The position numbers and the translations under genes are program-made. This document shows positions 1-8,946 of a stretch of DNA of 64,000 bases, piece after piece (the stretch's first letter is position 1; every line of letters begins with the position of its first letter). The notes under the pieces are model-generated. The model did no database searches. It saw nothing but the letters and a program-made list of their open reading frames with translations, and was not told the DNA's origin. Origin of the DNA: CAVYXF01 sp963772335 (GTDB taxonomy: Bacteria > Pseudomonadota > Alphaproteobacteria > Rhizobiales > Rhodomicrobiaceae). The stretch lies in assembly GCA_963772335.1 (NCBI GenBank), contig CAVYXF010000005.1, positions 558,001 through 622,000 on the forward strand, given 5' to 3'.

Positions 1-10
1 AATCGCGATG

Positions 11-33
11 AGAGCCGCCATTTTGGCGGCTCT
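11..33. terminator. Hairpin terminator at left edge
   Basis: A perfect 9-bp inverted repeat, AGAGCCGCC and GGCGGCTCT, is separated by the 5-base loop ATTTT and followed by CTATTTG. It lies just beyond the 3' end of the broken secretion gene on the minus strand, and could also end a plus-strand gene lying outside the window. The T-run is weak, so termination is inferred from the stem only. Confidence 0.6.
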
Positions 34-109
34 CTATTTGCGGATGACCGGGTGCGCCCCAGCGAGGGAAGCCCGCGAGCGGAGCCTCCCAAGTCAGAGC
101 AGCAAAGCA

Positions 110-642
110 TTACACGAAGTGGAAGTCTTCCGGATGCGCCTGGAGCTGCGCCAGGATGGCGTTCATGATCAGCACGGTGTCGGCCGCGTCAGCAGTGATG
201 AGCACGCCGGCAGCCAGGGTAGGTCGGTGAGCGTGCTCGGACCGGGGCTCGACAGGAAACTGCGGATCTGATCGAGATCGCGGATCGGCTGCAGCGCAGG
301 CCTGCGATCGCCGACGCGCATCGGCAGCTGCAGGACCGCGGCGAATATCGGTTCGCGCAGGCGCCTGTCGAACCGGATGCCGAGCCCTTGCACGATGCGG
401 CCGCGCAGGAAGTCGACGATGCCGAATGCCACGTATAGGCCGACCATCAGCAAGGTAAGGCCGACTAGCGTAGGAATGCTGCGCGAAGGCAGCACGCGGT
501 CATAGACCTGCAGCATGTATAGCGAGCCCGTGAGGGCGAGGAGATTGGCCATCGCCGAAAGGCCGGCGAGACCAACCAGAGCTTTGCGGCATTCACGGAG
601 GAAAGTTGCGAACCTGTCGTTCGCCTTTGGCGGAAAAGCCAT
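110..642 (-). pseudogene. Type I secretion ABC transporter, N-terminal remnant joined to a foreign C-terminal tail
   Basis: The first ~145 codons match the N-terminal membrane domain of PrtD/HlyB-type type I secretion ABC transporters. Two hydrophobic helices, the LQVYDRVLPSRS motif and an FDRRLREPIF stretch are visible, ending at DLPWLP. Homologues of about 560-590 residues continue here into further helices and the ATPase domain, all absent. The frame stops at position 169. From about position 206 another frame reads through to TAA at 110-112 and ends in QAHPEDFHFV, which resembles the C-terminal tails of secreted RTX-type proteins. The join looks like a deletion fusing a transporter gene to a secreted-protein gene. 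ATG at 642 is preferred over GTG at 651. Identity of the N-terminal part is firm; the tail assignment is tentative. Confidence 0.7.
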
Positions 643-651
643 GATGCCCAC

Positions 652-1020
652 ACCTAAGGAAAATGAATGCAGAAAACGCGAACGGCGAAGAACGACTCGA
701 TGATCTCAGCAATGTTGCCGGAGCGCTTGATCGGCTCGCAGCACCCGCGAGCGACTATCACCCGAATCGCCGGGAGAGTTGCATAGATTTCACGACGCAA
801 CCAGAGGTAAGGCCGACTATTCACTCTCCAGCCGCAGGATATCTATGCGCTGTGCGTTTTCCCACTTCTTGGGCGCCAAAGGCTGATTGCATTCAGTGCC
901 CGCTGAAGTCATTCTCGGCGCATGGCGATCGGCCACGGATAGCCATAAGGGCTGAAGAGGAGAGATGCGTTTTGCCGAACTTTGCGGTCCTGTCGCCTGA
1001 ATCGCCCGCGATGTCCCGCC
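652..1020. other. Intergenic region, no supported gene
   Basis: About 370 bases between the secretion-gene remnant and acetate kinase. A plus-strand open frame at 663-1028 has no recognisable motif, no convincing ribosome site and overlaps the acetate kinase start. I see no RNA gene or clear promoter. Confidence 0.5.
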
Positions 1021-2232
1021 GTGGCTAGCCAGCCGGTTCCGAAGTTTCTCCTGGTCCTGAATGCCGGCTCTTCGAGCGTCAAATTCTCGGTCTTTGAGGC
1101 CGAAGCGGCGCTGACACTGCGCTGGCGCGGTCAGATCGAAGGTTTCGGCGCCGCACCGAGCTTCGAGGTGCTAGCCGATGGCAAATCGATCGTTCAGCGC
1201 GCCTGCCAGCTTGGAAGCGGTGAAAGTGCGCATAAGGCCGCCTTCACCGTGTTGTTCGACTGGCTGTTCGGCGTCATCGACGAGAGCAGCCTGATCGCAG
1301 CCGGACATCGCGTGGTGCACGGTGGCGGCGTCTTCATCGAGCCGGCGTTCATCACCGCCGAGACGCTCGCAGGGATCGAGGCGTTGACCCCGCTCGCGCC
1401 GCTTCATCAGCCGCATAACGTCGCCGGGATTCGGGCTGTGGCGGAGCTGTTGCCCAGCCTTGCGCAGGTCGCCTGCTTCGACACTGCCTTCCACCGCACC
1501 CTGCCGGCGCCTGCCTATACGCTGGCGCTGCCGCAGCCCATCCGCGAGGCGGGGGTCAGGCGCTACGGCTTCCACGGGCTCTCCTACGAGAATGTCGCGT
1601 GCGTTCTGCCCCAGCATCTCGCGCCGCATCAGAGGCGCGTCATCACCGCCCATCTCGGCAACGGGGCGAGCCTGTGCGCGATGCTGGACTGCAAGAGCAT
1701 CGAGACCACCATGAGCTTCACCGCGCTCGACGGGCTGGTGATGGGCACGAGAGCCGGCGCGCTCGATCCTGGCGTGCTGCTGCATCTGATGCAGACGCGA
1801 GGGATGACCGCGGCGGAGCTGGAGGAGCTGCTCTACAAGGGGTCCGGCCTTCTCGGCCTCTCGGGGCTGACCAATGACATGCGCGCGCTGCTGAACAGCA
1901 CCGCTCCAGAGTCGGCGCTCGCCGTCGACTGTTTCGTCTACCGCGCCGTGCGGGAAATCGGGGCGCTCGCCGCGACGCTGGAGGGGCTCGACGCGCTGGT
2001 GTTCACCGCCGGGATCGGCGAGCGCTCCGCTGCCATCCGCGAGCGCATCTGTTCGCGTCTCGCCTGGCTGGGCGTCTCGGTCGATGCAGAGGCCAACGCG
2101 GTGCATCGCAGCCGGATCAGCGCAGAGGACAGCACAGTCGCCGTGCTGATCATTCCCGCGGATGAGGAGCGCGTCATCGCGGGCTACACTCTTGAACGCG
2201 CGAGGCAGAAGAAAGGAGAGGCATCGGCGTGA
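1021..2232 (+). CDS. ackA: Acetate kinase (acetate/propionate family)
   Basis: Interconverts acetate plus ATP with acetyl phosphate plus ADP in the cytoplasm. The family signatures are present in order: NAGSSSVKFS near residue 14, HRVVHGG near 96, RYGFHGLSY near 180, HLGNGASL near 211, MGTRAGALDPG and TAGIGE near 329. From GTG at 1021 the protein is about 403 residues, close to the family's usual 400. An ATG at 982 in frame would add 13 residues that match nothing. No phosphotransacetylase gene is adjacent, the usual partner. The stop overlaps the start of the next gene (GTGA), so the two are probably translationally coupled. Confidence 0.93.
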   Translation: MASQPVPKFLLVLNAGSSSVKFSVFEAEAALTLRWRGQIEGFGAAPSFEVLADGKSIVQRACQLGSGESAHKAAFTVLFDWLFGVIDESSLIAAGHRVVHGGGVFIEPAFITAETLAGIEALTPLAPLHQPHNVAGIRAVAELLPSLAQVACFDTAFHRTLPAPAYTLALPQPIREAGVRRYGFHGLSYENVACVLPQHLAPHQRRVITAHLGNGASLCAMLDCKSIETTMSFTALDGLVMGTRAGALDPGVLLHLMQTRGMTAAELEELLYKGSGLLGLSGLTNDMRALLNSTAPESALAVDCFVYRAVREIGALAATLEGLDALVFTAGIGERSAAIRERICSRLAWLGVSVDAEANAVHRSRISAEDSTVAVLIIPADEERVIAGYTLERARQKKGEASA

Positions 2233-3233
2233 CCGACATTTCCATTGTTGAGCGGACCACATCGACGGCGCGACGCCTCTTGCCGGGCCTTGTGACGGCC
2301 CTGGTGATCGCCATGGCGTCCACCTTCGTTTCCGACCATTATGGCGGCCCCACTTTGCTGTTTGCGCTGCTCATGGGCATGGCATTGCACTTTCTGTCCA
2401 AAGAAGGCGCATCGGCACCGGGCATCAACTTCGCCTCCAAGACCGTGCTGCGAGTGGGTGTCGCCTTGCTTGGCGTGCGCATCAGCGCCGATCAGGTCGC
2501 GGCGCTCGGTGCCTTGCCGGTCGTGATCGTGGTCGGCGGCGTGACGCTCACGATCCTGCTCGGGCGCTTCCTGTCGAAGCCGCTTGGCCTGAGCGCCCCA
2601 CAAGGCGTGCTGACCGGCGGCGCGGTTGCGATCTGCGGGGCCTCTGCTGCGATGGCGATCGCCGCCGTCCTGCCGCAGAACCGCGACAGCGAGCGCAACA
2701 TGCTGTTCACGGTCATTGCGGTGACCACGCTCTCGACCATTGCCATGATCCTTTATCCTCTCCTGGTGCCGGCGCTCTCATTGAGCGACAGCGAGGCCGG
2801 CATCCTATTCGGCGGCACGATCCACGACGTCGCGCAGGTGGTCGGCGCGGGTCATCTCATCTCCGATGAAGCGGCGACCGTCGCCACCTATGTCAAGCTG
2901 ATGCGAGTGGCCATGCTGGTGCCCGTGGTCATGCTGATCGGCTGGTTGTTTGGAGCGCAGGCGGCGAGCGCGAGCCGGCCGACACTGCCCGCCTTCCTGA
3001 TCGCTTTCGTCGTGCTCGCGATCATCAACAGCTTTCATCTCGTTCCGTCCGCCCTCGTTGACAGCCTCAGCGTCGTCTCGCGCTGGTGTCTGGTCTGCGC
3101 CATCGCGGCGCTCGGCATGAAGACCTCGCTGGAGGAGATGACGAGGGTCGGATGGCGCTCTATCGCCCTCGTCGTCACCGAGACAATATTCCTGCTCGTA
3201 TTCGTGCTCACACTAATGACTATAACCAGATGA
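2229..3233 (+). CDS. YeiH/UPF0324 family putative sulfate exporter
   Basis: Polytopic inner-membrane protein of 334 residues, typical of the YeiH family, with about ten hydrophobic segments. Characteristic stretches include LLFALLMGMALHF near residue 40, a glycine/alanine-rich GGAVAICGASAAMA near 135, and GGTIHDVAQVVGAG near 195. The start is GTG overlapping the ackA stop. Some family members are annotated as sulfate or sulfonate-derived sulfite exporters. Bacteria that degrade sulfonates such as taurine by sulfoacetaldehyde acetyltransferase form acetyl phosphate and sulfite, so pairing with acetate kinase would make sense there. That pathway gene is not in view, so this link is inference. 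Confidence 0.85.
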   Translation: MTDISIVERTTSTARRLLPGLVTALVIAMASTFVSDHYGGPTLLFALLMGMALHFLSKEGASAPGINFASKTVLRVGVALLGVRISADQVAALGALPVVIVVGGVTLTILLGRFLSKPLGLSAPQGVLTGGAVAICGASAAMAIAAVLPQNRDSERNMLFTVIAVTTLSTIAMILYPLLVPALSLSDSEAGILFGGTIHDVAQVVGAGHLISDEAATVATYVKLMRVAMLVPVVMLIGWLFGAQAASASRPTLPAFLIAFVVLAIINSFHLVPSALVDSLSVVSRWCLVCAIAALGMKTSLEEMTRVGWRSIALVVTETIFLLVFVLTLMTITR

Positions 3234-3344
3234 ACACATCCCCTCTCGTGTTTTTGCCGCAGAAACAGCCGCCCGTTTGCGTAAGATCAAAGTGAATACT
3301 TCTTCACTGCGCTTCTATACCTTTTTAGCGAAGGAGGCGCGGTT

Positions 3345-3683
3345 ATGGAAGACACAACACTCGCCAAAGAGGACTGGCAGCTTGCGTTCGATGAAATCTC
3401 GCGGGCGGCGTCTGGAAGTATTCTGACGATCAGCGTCAGCGGCACCGATCTCGGCGCACAGACCGCAGCGGAGAAGGTGGCGTTCCGGGGTCTGAACTAC
3501 GACCCGCACGGGGACGCCGTTGCGATCGACATCGAGGGGCTTGAGCATCGGATCACGCGGCCGAAGCAGATCGATCTGGCTTACGAAGCGAACAAAGTCA
3601 GCGCGCTGGAAATCATTGACGAAAGCGATCGCCGTCACATCGTCAGCTTTGATCCGCCGGTCGATCTGGGGACGCCGAACTGA
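3345..3683 (+). CDS. DUF5335 family protein
   Basis: A 112-residue soluble protein resembling DUF5335 members, which are small proteins of unknown function in alphaproteobacteria and other groups. A good ribosome site (AAGGAGG) lies about 10 bases ahead of the ATG. There is no signal peptide or membrane segment. The C-terminal half (ALEIIDESDRRHIVSFDPPV) is the most conserved-looking part. It stands alone downstream of the exporter gene with a 111-base gap, so it probably has its own promoter. Confidence 0.65.
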   Translation: MEDTTLAKEDWQLAFDEISRAASGSILTISVSGTDLGAQTAAEKVAFRGLNYDPHGDAVAIDIEGLEHRITRPKQIDLAYEANKVSALEIIDESDRRHIVSFDPPVDLGTPN

Positions 3684-3908
3684 GGCCGTGGTGGGTCTGC
3701 TGCTGGCTTGGAGATCGCTCGCGAGGGAGGAGATGGTCTAGGCGAAGTGCTGGAATGAACAGCACATTCGATGTGCCTTCCGCGTGGTAGTACCTTCGCA
3801 ATAGTGCCGCGCCATTGATATGAACGGCTCCGCAGATGCCGCGCGACGAAAGCTTGGCGAAGGCGGCATTTCCCTCACCACCGCAGCGGATATCGCCGAC
3901 GCTTAAGC

Positions 3909-5333
3909 TCAGATCGCGGTGCGGTAGAGCTGAAATTCCATCGGGCTGAACAGGCGAAGTTTCAGCTTCTCCGCGAATGGCAGCTCCATCCGGTGGAAGA
4001 TGTCATCCGCGGGCAGAGCCAGCTTGGCATCGCTGTTCTCCAGGATGAGGTAAATGCGGCGCGGCTTGTGAATGAAGCTGCTGCGGACATAGTGCATGAC
4101 GCCCGACATCAGGTCCTCGCGCCACGCGTTGGCGACATAGAGCACGCAAGGCTGGTCCGGAATGGTGACGCCCGAGCGGTCGCCGCGATAAGCCTGCACG
4201 TCCCGGCACAGCATTTTCGAGCGCGGGAACTGGGCGATGTTCATCTGCAGATCGTCATAGCTCGCCGCATCGTACTCATAGCCGATGATGCGCTCGAAAT
4301 TGCGTTGCGCCGCGAGCAGCATGGTCCTGCCGCGGGCGGCACGTATGTCGACGAAGGCGAATTCGCGAAGGTCGCGCGGCAGCTGCGACATCACCCAGGC
4401 GAACGCATAGGCAGGCACCGGGCCCTCATAGAGGATGCCCCGATCCGGAGCGGGCGCGAAACGCTCTGCGGCCAGCGTGGAGACATAGAAATGCCGCTCC
4501 AGGCGCCGGTCGAGCAGCCTGCCGTGAACGAGGGCCAGGGCCTTGCTGTAGCGGCGGCGGATTTCCTTGGCGCGTAAATTGCGCGCGAGCCAAACCCCGG
4601 CACGACCCAGCGCCGGTATTGCGTTTTTGCGGCTATATTCTGCCCGTTCCCGGGCGAGCTGGAGACCTTCGGCCAGCCCCCGGGGAAAGAGCTTCCTGCG
4701 CGGCGCTGCGACTTGGGGCAGCGTGTCGGGCACGGCGTAGCACAACTCGTTGTAGTCAAGCTCGGGCTCGCTCGCCTCAGCTTCCTCCACTTCGGCTTGC
4801 TCTGCCTCGGCTTCGCCGACCGCGGCTCGGCTCGGCTCAGCCTCGTTCTCTTCGGCGCGCGGAGCGAAAGCGGCGTCGGGCTCCTGTGTCTCGGCAACCG
4901 TCTGCGCGCTGCGCGCCGCATTGCGATCCATCTCCGCCGCGAGCGCAGCCGCAATCGCTTCGATGTCGGGCGGCGGGGGCTGGCGCGGATCAGCATTGGG
5001 CTGGAAAAGGTCGGCGCGCCCGCGGAAAGAGGACCATTTCTCCCGCTTTCCATTCGGCTGCTCGTGCTCGGGCGTTTTGGCAGCAGCTTCGGGAGCGGCC
5101 GCCGCCGGCGGCACCGTCTCGAACTCGACCTCGATCACTTCGGCGAAAGGGAGCTCATCAGGCAGGCTCGGCCATGGCGGCATGACCGTGTCATTGACGG
5201 TATCCGCTCTGCTCAAGACGGACTCGGCGCGGTCATCGAGCGCCTTTTCCATTGCGCCGGCTTGAGGACCTCTGTGAGCTTGCGAGAAACGGCTCATGCG
5301 TTGGGTCGGCCTGCCCTGGCTTTCGCCTGTCAT
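3909..5333 (-). CDS. Methyltransferase-like protein with long charged N-terminal region
   Basis: From ATG at 5333 the product is about 474 residues. The frame stays open to 5624 but that would overlap the divergent sigma factor gene. Residues 1-210 are low-complexity, rich in Pro, Ala and Glu, and look disordered. The C-terminal ~220 residues resemble a class I SAM-dependent methyltransferase fold: FAFVDIRAARGRTMLLAA sits where motif I is expected, followed by IIGYEYDAASYDDL and a CVLYVANAW strand. Motif I lacks the usual glycine pattern (DxGxGxGR), so SAM binding is uncertain. It is transcribed away from the ECF sigma factor gene and could belong to its regulon. Function unknown. Confidence 0.6.
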   Translation of the reverse strand: MTGESQGRPTQRMSRFSQAHRGPQAGAMEKALDDRAESVLSRADTVNDTVMPPWPSLPDELPFAEVIEVEFETVPPAAAAPEAAAKTPEHEQPNGKREKWSSFRGRADLFQPNADPRQPPPPDIEAIAAALAAEMDRNAARSAQTVAETQEPDAAFAPRAEENEAEPSRAAVGEAEAEQAEVEEAEASEPELDYNELCYAVPDTLPQVAAPRRKLFPRGLAEGLQLARERAEYSRKNAIPALGRAGVWLARNLRAKEIRRRYSKALALVHGRLLDRRLERHFYVSTLAAERFAPAPDRGILYEGPVPAYAFAWVMSQLPRDLREFAFVDIRAARGRTMLLAAQRNFERIIGYEYDAASYDDLQMNIAQFPRSKMLCRDVQAYRGDRSGVTIPDQPCVLYVANAWREDLMSGVMHYVRSSFIHKPRRIYLILENSDAKLALPADDIFHRMELPFAEKLKLRLFSPMEFQLYRTAI

Positions 5334-5518
5334 GCGGAAACTCCCACAAAGAGTTAAGGCGATATTAAGCGCAAAGATGAGGCAGCTAAATGGCAGAATG
5401 GGGCAGATAATTTTCCCCGAGTAGCTGAGGAGGCGTTCACCACCCGTAAACCCTTTTACCGGATTATCCCTAGGAGAATGTTTATCTCTGTTTGTCTGTG
5501 AGACAGTGAGTTGCTTCC

Positions 5519-6097
5519 ATGAGCTACCCGGTCGACAGAAAGGCGCAAATCCACTCCGAGCTCGCTTTGCTGATGCCTCGGCTTGCCGCGTTCGCGGCTG
5601 CGCTGACGGGAAGCGAGGCGGCAAGCCACAGCCTCGTCAAAGCCACGCGCAGCCAAGTACTCGCGCGCGCCGCCAGGGAGCGCGGACATACGCCGCTGGT
5701 GCTGTGGGCCTTCTCCATGATGTATGCCCTTTGGGCCTCCAAGATGAAAGCTGCGCCGCAGGGCGAAAAGGCATTCCCGGCCGATGCGCGTCTATTTCAG
5801 CCGCGTAGCAGCGCGCAAAGCGCCGAAGGATCCGCAATCGTACGCATGGCGAAATTCATCGCGCAGCTGCCGCCGTCGCATCGGGCGACACTGCATCTCG
5901 TCTATGGCGAGCGGCTCTCCTATGACGAGGTTGGCGAGGTCCTTTCCATTCCCGTTGCGACGGTGATCTCGCGGCTTGCCCGCGCCTATTCGGCGCTCAT
6001 CCAGCGTGAGGACCAGGGCAGCTCTGCCTCCGCGGCCGTAGGAAGCGCACGCAATTCCGTCGAGGAAAGGCCGCGCGGCCGCGAGTGGGCGGCATGA
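5519..6097 (+). CDS. ECF-type RNA polymerase sigma factor
   Basis: A 192-residue protein with a weak region 2 and a clear region 4. The region 4 helix-turn-helix is LPPSHRATLHLVYGERLSYDEVGEVLSIPVATV split over residues ~117-150, followed by the typical ISRLARAY recognition helix. It would direct RNA polymerase to a small stress regulon. Its stop overlaps the start of the following membrane protein by ATGA, the usual layout of a sigma factor with its anti-sigma factor. The residues after 165 are unconserved. I could not recognise a promoter consensus for it in the 185-base divergent spacer. Confidence 0.75.
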   Translation: MSYPVDRKAQIHSELALLMPRLAAFAAALTGSEAASHSLVKATRSQVLARAARERGHTPLVLWAFSMMYALWASKMKAAPQGEKAFPADARLFQPRSSAQSAEGSAIVRMAKFIAQLPPSHRATLHLVYGERLSYDEVGEVLSIPVATVISRLARAYSALIQREDQGSSASAAVGSARNSVEERPRGREWAA

Positions 6098-6903
6098 CCG
6101 ATCTCAGCGACGAACTGCTGATGGCCTATATCGACGGCCAGCTCGATAAGCCACAGGCGTCGGTTGTCGGTCATATGCTCCATCGAGACAGCGATCTTAG
6201 CGGTCGCGTGCGGCGTATGCAGGAAAGCCAGGCCAAATTTCTGTCGCTGTTCGGCGCGCTAGTGCGCGAGGGCTCGGCTGTCGCGGCCAAGCCCAGACCG
6301 GGGAACGGCCGAGGCGCTCGAACGGAACAGGCTTTCGCCGACCCCTCCGGTTTCGTGACGGCGGGCATCGCTGCACTCCTCGTCGTGTTCGGCGCATCGA
6401 TCGGCTTCACGACCGCCTATTACTCCGGCATTTCACGCGAAGCCTCCGCCGCTGCCGTCGAGGAGGCGCAGATGCCCCCGGCCGATTGGGCACAAGACAT
6501 TGCCGAGCTGCACGCCTTCTTCCCAGCCGAGAGCGTCACCGCAAGCCGGGACAGCCAGGCCAATCCCGATCTGGTGAAGTTCCAGCTCGCCAAGCTGTCC
6601 TCCCGCGCCGCCGTCCTGCCGGACTTCTCGCAAAGCGGGCTGCGTTTCGTCCGTGCGCAGATGCTCAGCTATCGCGCTAACAAGCTGATGCAGCTCATCT
6701 ATTCCGGCAAGAGCGATCCGCTGGTTGCGGTCTATATCACCCCGGGCGATGCCGAGTTCGCCGTCTCACCCGGACGGTTCGGCGACGTCAAGACGGTGAG
6801 CTGGGGACGGGACGGCTTGCGCTTCCTGATTGCCGCCGATATGACGCATGAAGCCCTGAGAGCTCTTGCCGCCATCGCGCAGTCGCAGCTCGCGAATAAC
6901 TGA
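6094..6903 (+). CDS. Membrane-anchored anti-sigma factor
   Basis: A 269-residue protein beginning at ATG 6094, coupled to the sigma gene. The N-terminal MTDLSDELLMAYIDGQLD motif is typical of anti-sigma factors that bind ECF sigma factors in the cytoplasm. A single membrane helix (FVTAGIAALLVVFGASIGF) lies near residues 89-108. The remaining ~160 residues would be periplasmic and end in a compact domain containing VAVYITPGDAEFAV. No zinc-binding HxxxCxxC motif is present, so this is not a ZAS-type anti-sigma factor. Assigned from the motif, topology and operon position. Confidence 0.75.
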   Translation: MTDLSDELLMAYIDGQLDKPQASVVGHMLHRDSDLSGRVRRMQESQAKFLSLFGALVREGSAVAAKPRPGNGRGARTEQAFADPSGFVTAGIAALLVVFGASIGFTTAYYSGISREASAAAVEEAQMPPADWAQDIAELHAFFPAESVTASRDSQANPDLVKFQLAKLSSRAAVLPDFSQSGLRFVRAQMLSYRANKLMQLIYSGKSDPLVAVYITPGDAEFAVSPGRFGDVKTVSWGRDGLRFLIAADMTHEALRALAAIAQSQLANN

Positions 6904-7189
6904 CGCCACCAGCAGCGCACTCCCTCCCCTTTGCCGACCCGACTCCTTCAGCGCCTGCGCCTGAGGACAATTCAACGATTTGCTACTCGGCGAAAGCGGT
7001 GCCGGGCGCTAACATGTCGGCGCCGGGTCGTCGGCGTCGTTCCCTCCGCATGCTAGAGCGCTCATAGGTCTGATTTTTTGAAACGTTGTTGGGGAGCCAC
7101 ATCGCACGCCGCGGGAAAATCACAGTTATCAACTTTACACTTCTCCTCTTTGTGGTTCTCCTAGGTTGCATGCCGCCTGAGTGGTTTTA

Positions 7190-8890
7190 ATGGCCAACTC
7201 CATTTCCTGCCAAGTTCTGTCCGTCGGAAGCCTGTTCCGCGCCGGCGACATCTATGTCGTGCCGCCCTATCAGCGAAATTATGCGTGGGAGGAGGATCAG
7301 TACGGGGTCTTCTGGTTCGATATCTCGAAAACCTTTTCGGTGAAATCGCCGGAATATTTCCTCGGCTCGATCGTCATCAACAACGCCCAGGCTCCCCACC
7401 TTTTCGTCATCGACGGGCAGCAGCGGCTGATCACCACGGCGGTGCTGATCTCAGCGCTGCGCAACCATCTCAAAGCCGAAGGCGAGGCTGAGCTGGTGTC
7501 GCTGATTGAGGGGAATTTCCTGCTGCAGGCGGAGGAGGAACGGCAGCGCGCAACGCCATGCCTCGTACTCAACAAGAGCGATAAGGCATTCTACGATACC
7601 TATATATTTCACGCCCGGCCGGCGACCGAGATCTACCGCCTCGCCGACGACGATACTCTGTCGCCCTCCAACCGGCTGCTGGCCGAATGCTTCCGCTTCA
7701 TGCATCGGCGTCTTGCGGAGCTGCGCAGCGGCTCATGGGAGCTGGCGGACCTCACCAGGGCCATCATCGATGCCCTGAACATACGTGTTTTCGTGATCCG
7801 GATCGATGTCAAAGACGATTACGACGCCTTCTTGCTGTTCGAGACGCTCAATGACCGCGGGCTGGAGCTGTCCGAGGCCGACCTGCTGAAGAACCGGCTG
7901 TTCGCCGTATCCAATGAATGCCTGCACGATGTCCAGGCCAACTGGGACCTGATGGAGCACAATCTGGGCAGCGAGCGGCTCATCAAGTTCGTCCGCCATC
8001 ACTGGTATTCGACGCGCGGGCAGGTTGGCGAGCGCGGGCTTTACTCCGACATCAGGCAGTCGATCGCCACGCCCGAGGGCGCTGCCGACTATACGTTGGC
8101 GCTTTGTGAGGCCTCCGATTTTTATGCCGCACTCGCAAATGCCAATCATCACATCTGGAGCACGTTCCCGAATGAGCAGCAGCCCGCGATCCGCGAGTTA
8201 ATCGACACCATCGAGATCCTGCGCCCGGAGCAGTTGTTCATCGTGCTGCTCGCCGCCTTGGAAGTGGACCGCCGAAACTTCCTCGATCTGGCACGAATGC
8301 TGGTGACCTTCACCTTCCGGTACAACACCATCTGCAGCCTGAGCCCGTCGAATATCCTGCAGCCCTTCATTGCCGCCGCCCATCACATTCGCAAAACCGG
8401 GCGCGCCGACACGGGCGAGCTGTTCCGCGGTTATCTCGCCACGCTCTATCCCGACGACAGCCAGTTCCACTCGGCCTTCGCCCGCAAAGTGATCCGTGTG
8501 AACAGCCAGGCGCGTTACATCCTCGCCAAGATCAATGACTTTCTCATCGGCAACCCGTCGCTGCGCACGCAGGTGGACCCGTTCGCGACCGACCTCGAGC
8601 ACATCCTGCCCAAGCGACCCAACCGGGTCTGGGAGACGGGCCGGCGTGAATTCCCAGGCGGTGCGGACAAATATGTTTATCGCCTCGGCAATATGACCCT
8701 TATCGCGGCCAGGCTAAACCGCGATCTCGGCAATGCGGATTTCGCCACCAAAAAGCGCGTCTACGCGCAGGATCGGCTGGAGATCACCCGCAAGGTGCTG
8801 GAAGCCGAGAAGTGGACGCATGAGGAAATCAAGAACCGGCAGAACTGGCTCGCCAGCCTTGCCTGTAAGATCTGGCGCTATCCGCTATAA
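7190..8890 (+). CDS. DUF262/DUF1524 (GmrSD-like) protein
   Basis: A 566-residue protein combining the two halves of GmrSD-type restriction enzymes. The N-terminal DUF262 (ParB-like nucleotide-binding) domain shows VPPYQRNYAWEEDQ near residue 22 and DGQQRLITT near 76. The C-terminal DUF1524 HNH-type nuclease domain shows LEHILPKRPN near 469 and YRLGNMTLIAARLN near 498. GmrSD from phage-host studies cleaves DNA with glucosylated hydroxymethylcytosine; other members have unknown targets. No methyltransferase or partner gene is adjacent, as expected for a type IV-like enzyme. ATG at 7190 is preferred to the in-frame GTG at 7181. A stand-alone phage-defence role is inference. Confidence 0.85.
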   Translation: MANSISCQVLSVGSLFRAGDIYVVPPYQRNYAWEEDQYGVFWFDISKTFSVKSPEYFLGSIVINNAQAPHLFVIDGQQRLITTAVLISALRNHLKAEGEAELVSLIEGNFLLQAEEERQRATPCLVLNKSDKAFYDTYIFHARPATEIYRLADDDTLSPSNRLLAECFRFMHRRLAELRSGSWELADLTRAIIDALNIRVFVIRIDVKDDYDAFLLFETLNDRGLELSEADLLKNRLFAVSNECLHDVQANWDLMEHNLGSERLIKFVRHHWYSTRGQVGERGLYSDIRQSIATPEGAADYTLALCEASDFYAALANANHHIWSTFPNEQQPAIRELIDTIEILRPEQLFIVLLAALEVDRRNFLDLARMLVTFTFRYNTICSLSPSNILQPFIAAAHHIRKTGRADTGELFRGYLATLYPDDSQFHSAFARKVIRVNSQARYILAKINDFLIGNPSLRTQVDPFATDLEHILPKRPNRVWETGRREFPGGADKYVYRLGNMTLIAARLNRDLGNADFATKKRVYAQDRLEITRKVLEAEKWTHEEIKNRQNWLASLACKIWRYPL

Positions 8891-8946
8891 GCCACCGCCC
8901 ATCCGCATGCTGTCATCGCCAGTTCGTTTCTGAGGAGATCTCGCCA

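Noticed and set aside
663..1028. 121-codon plus-strand frame ahead of acetate kinase
   Set aside because: No motif, atypical codon use, overlaps the acetate kinase start.
3684..3908. On the minus strand a stretch reading SSRGICGAVHING, loosely like an iron-sulfur protein segment
   Set aside because: Only a few residues resemble 2Fe-2S proteins, the needed cysteines are missing, and no extended frame exists.
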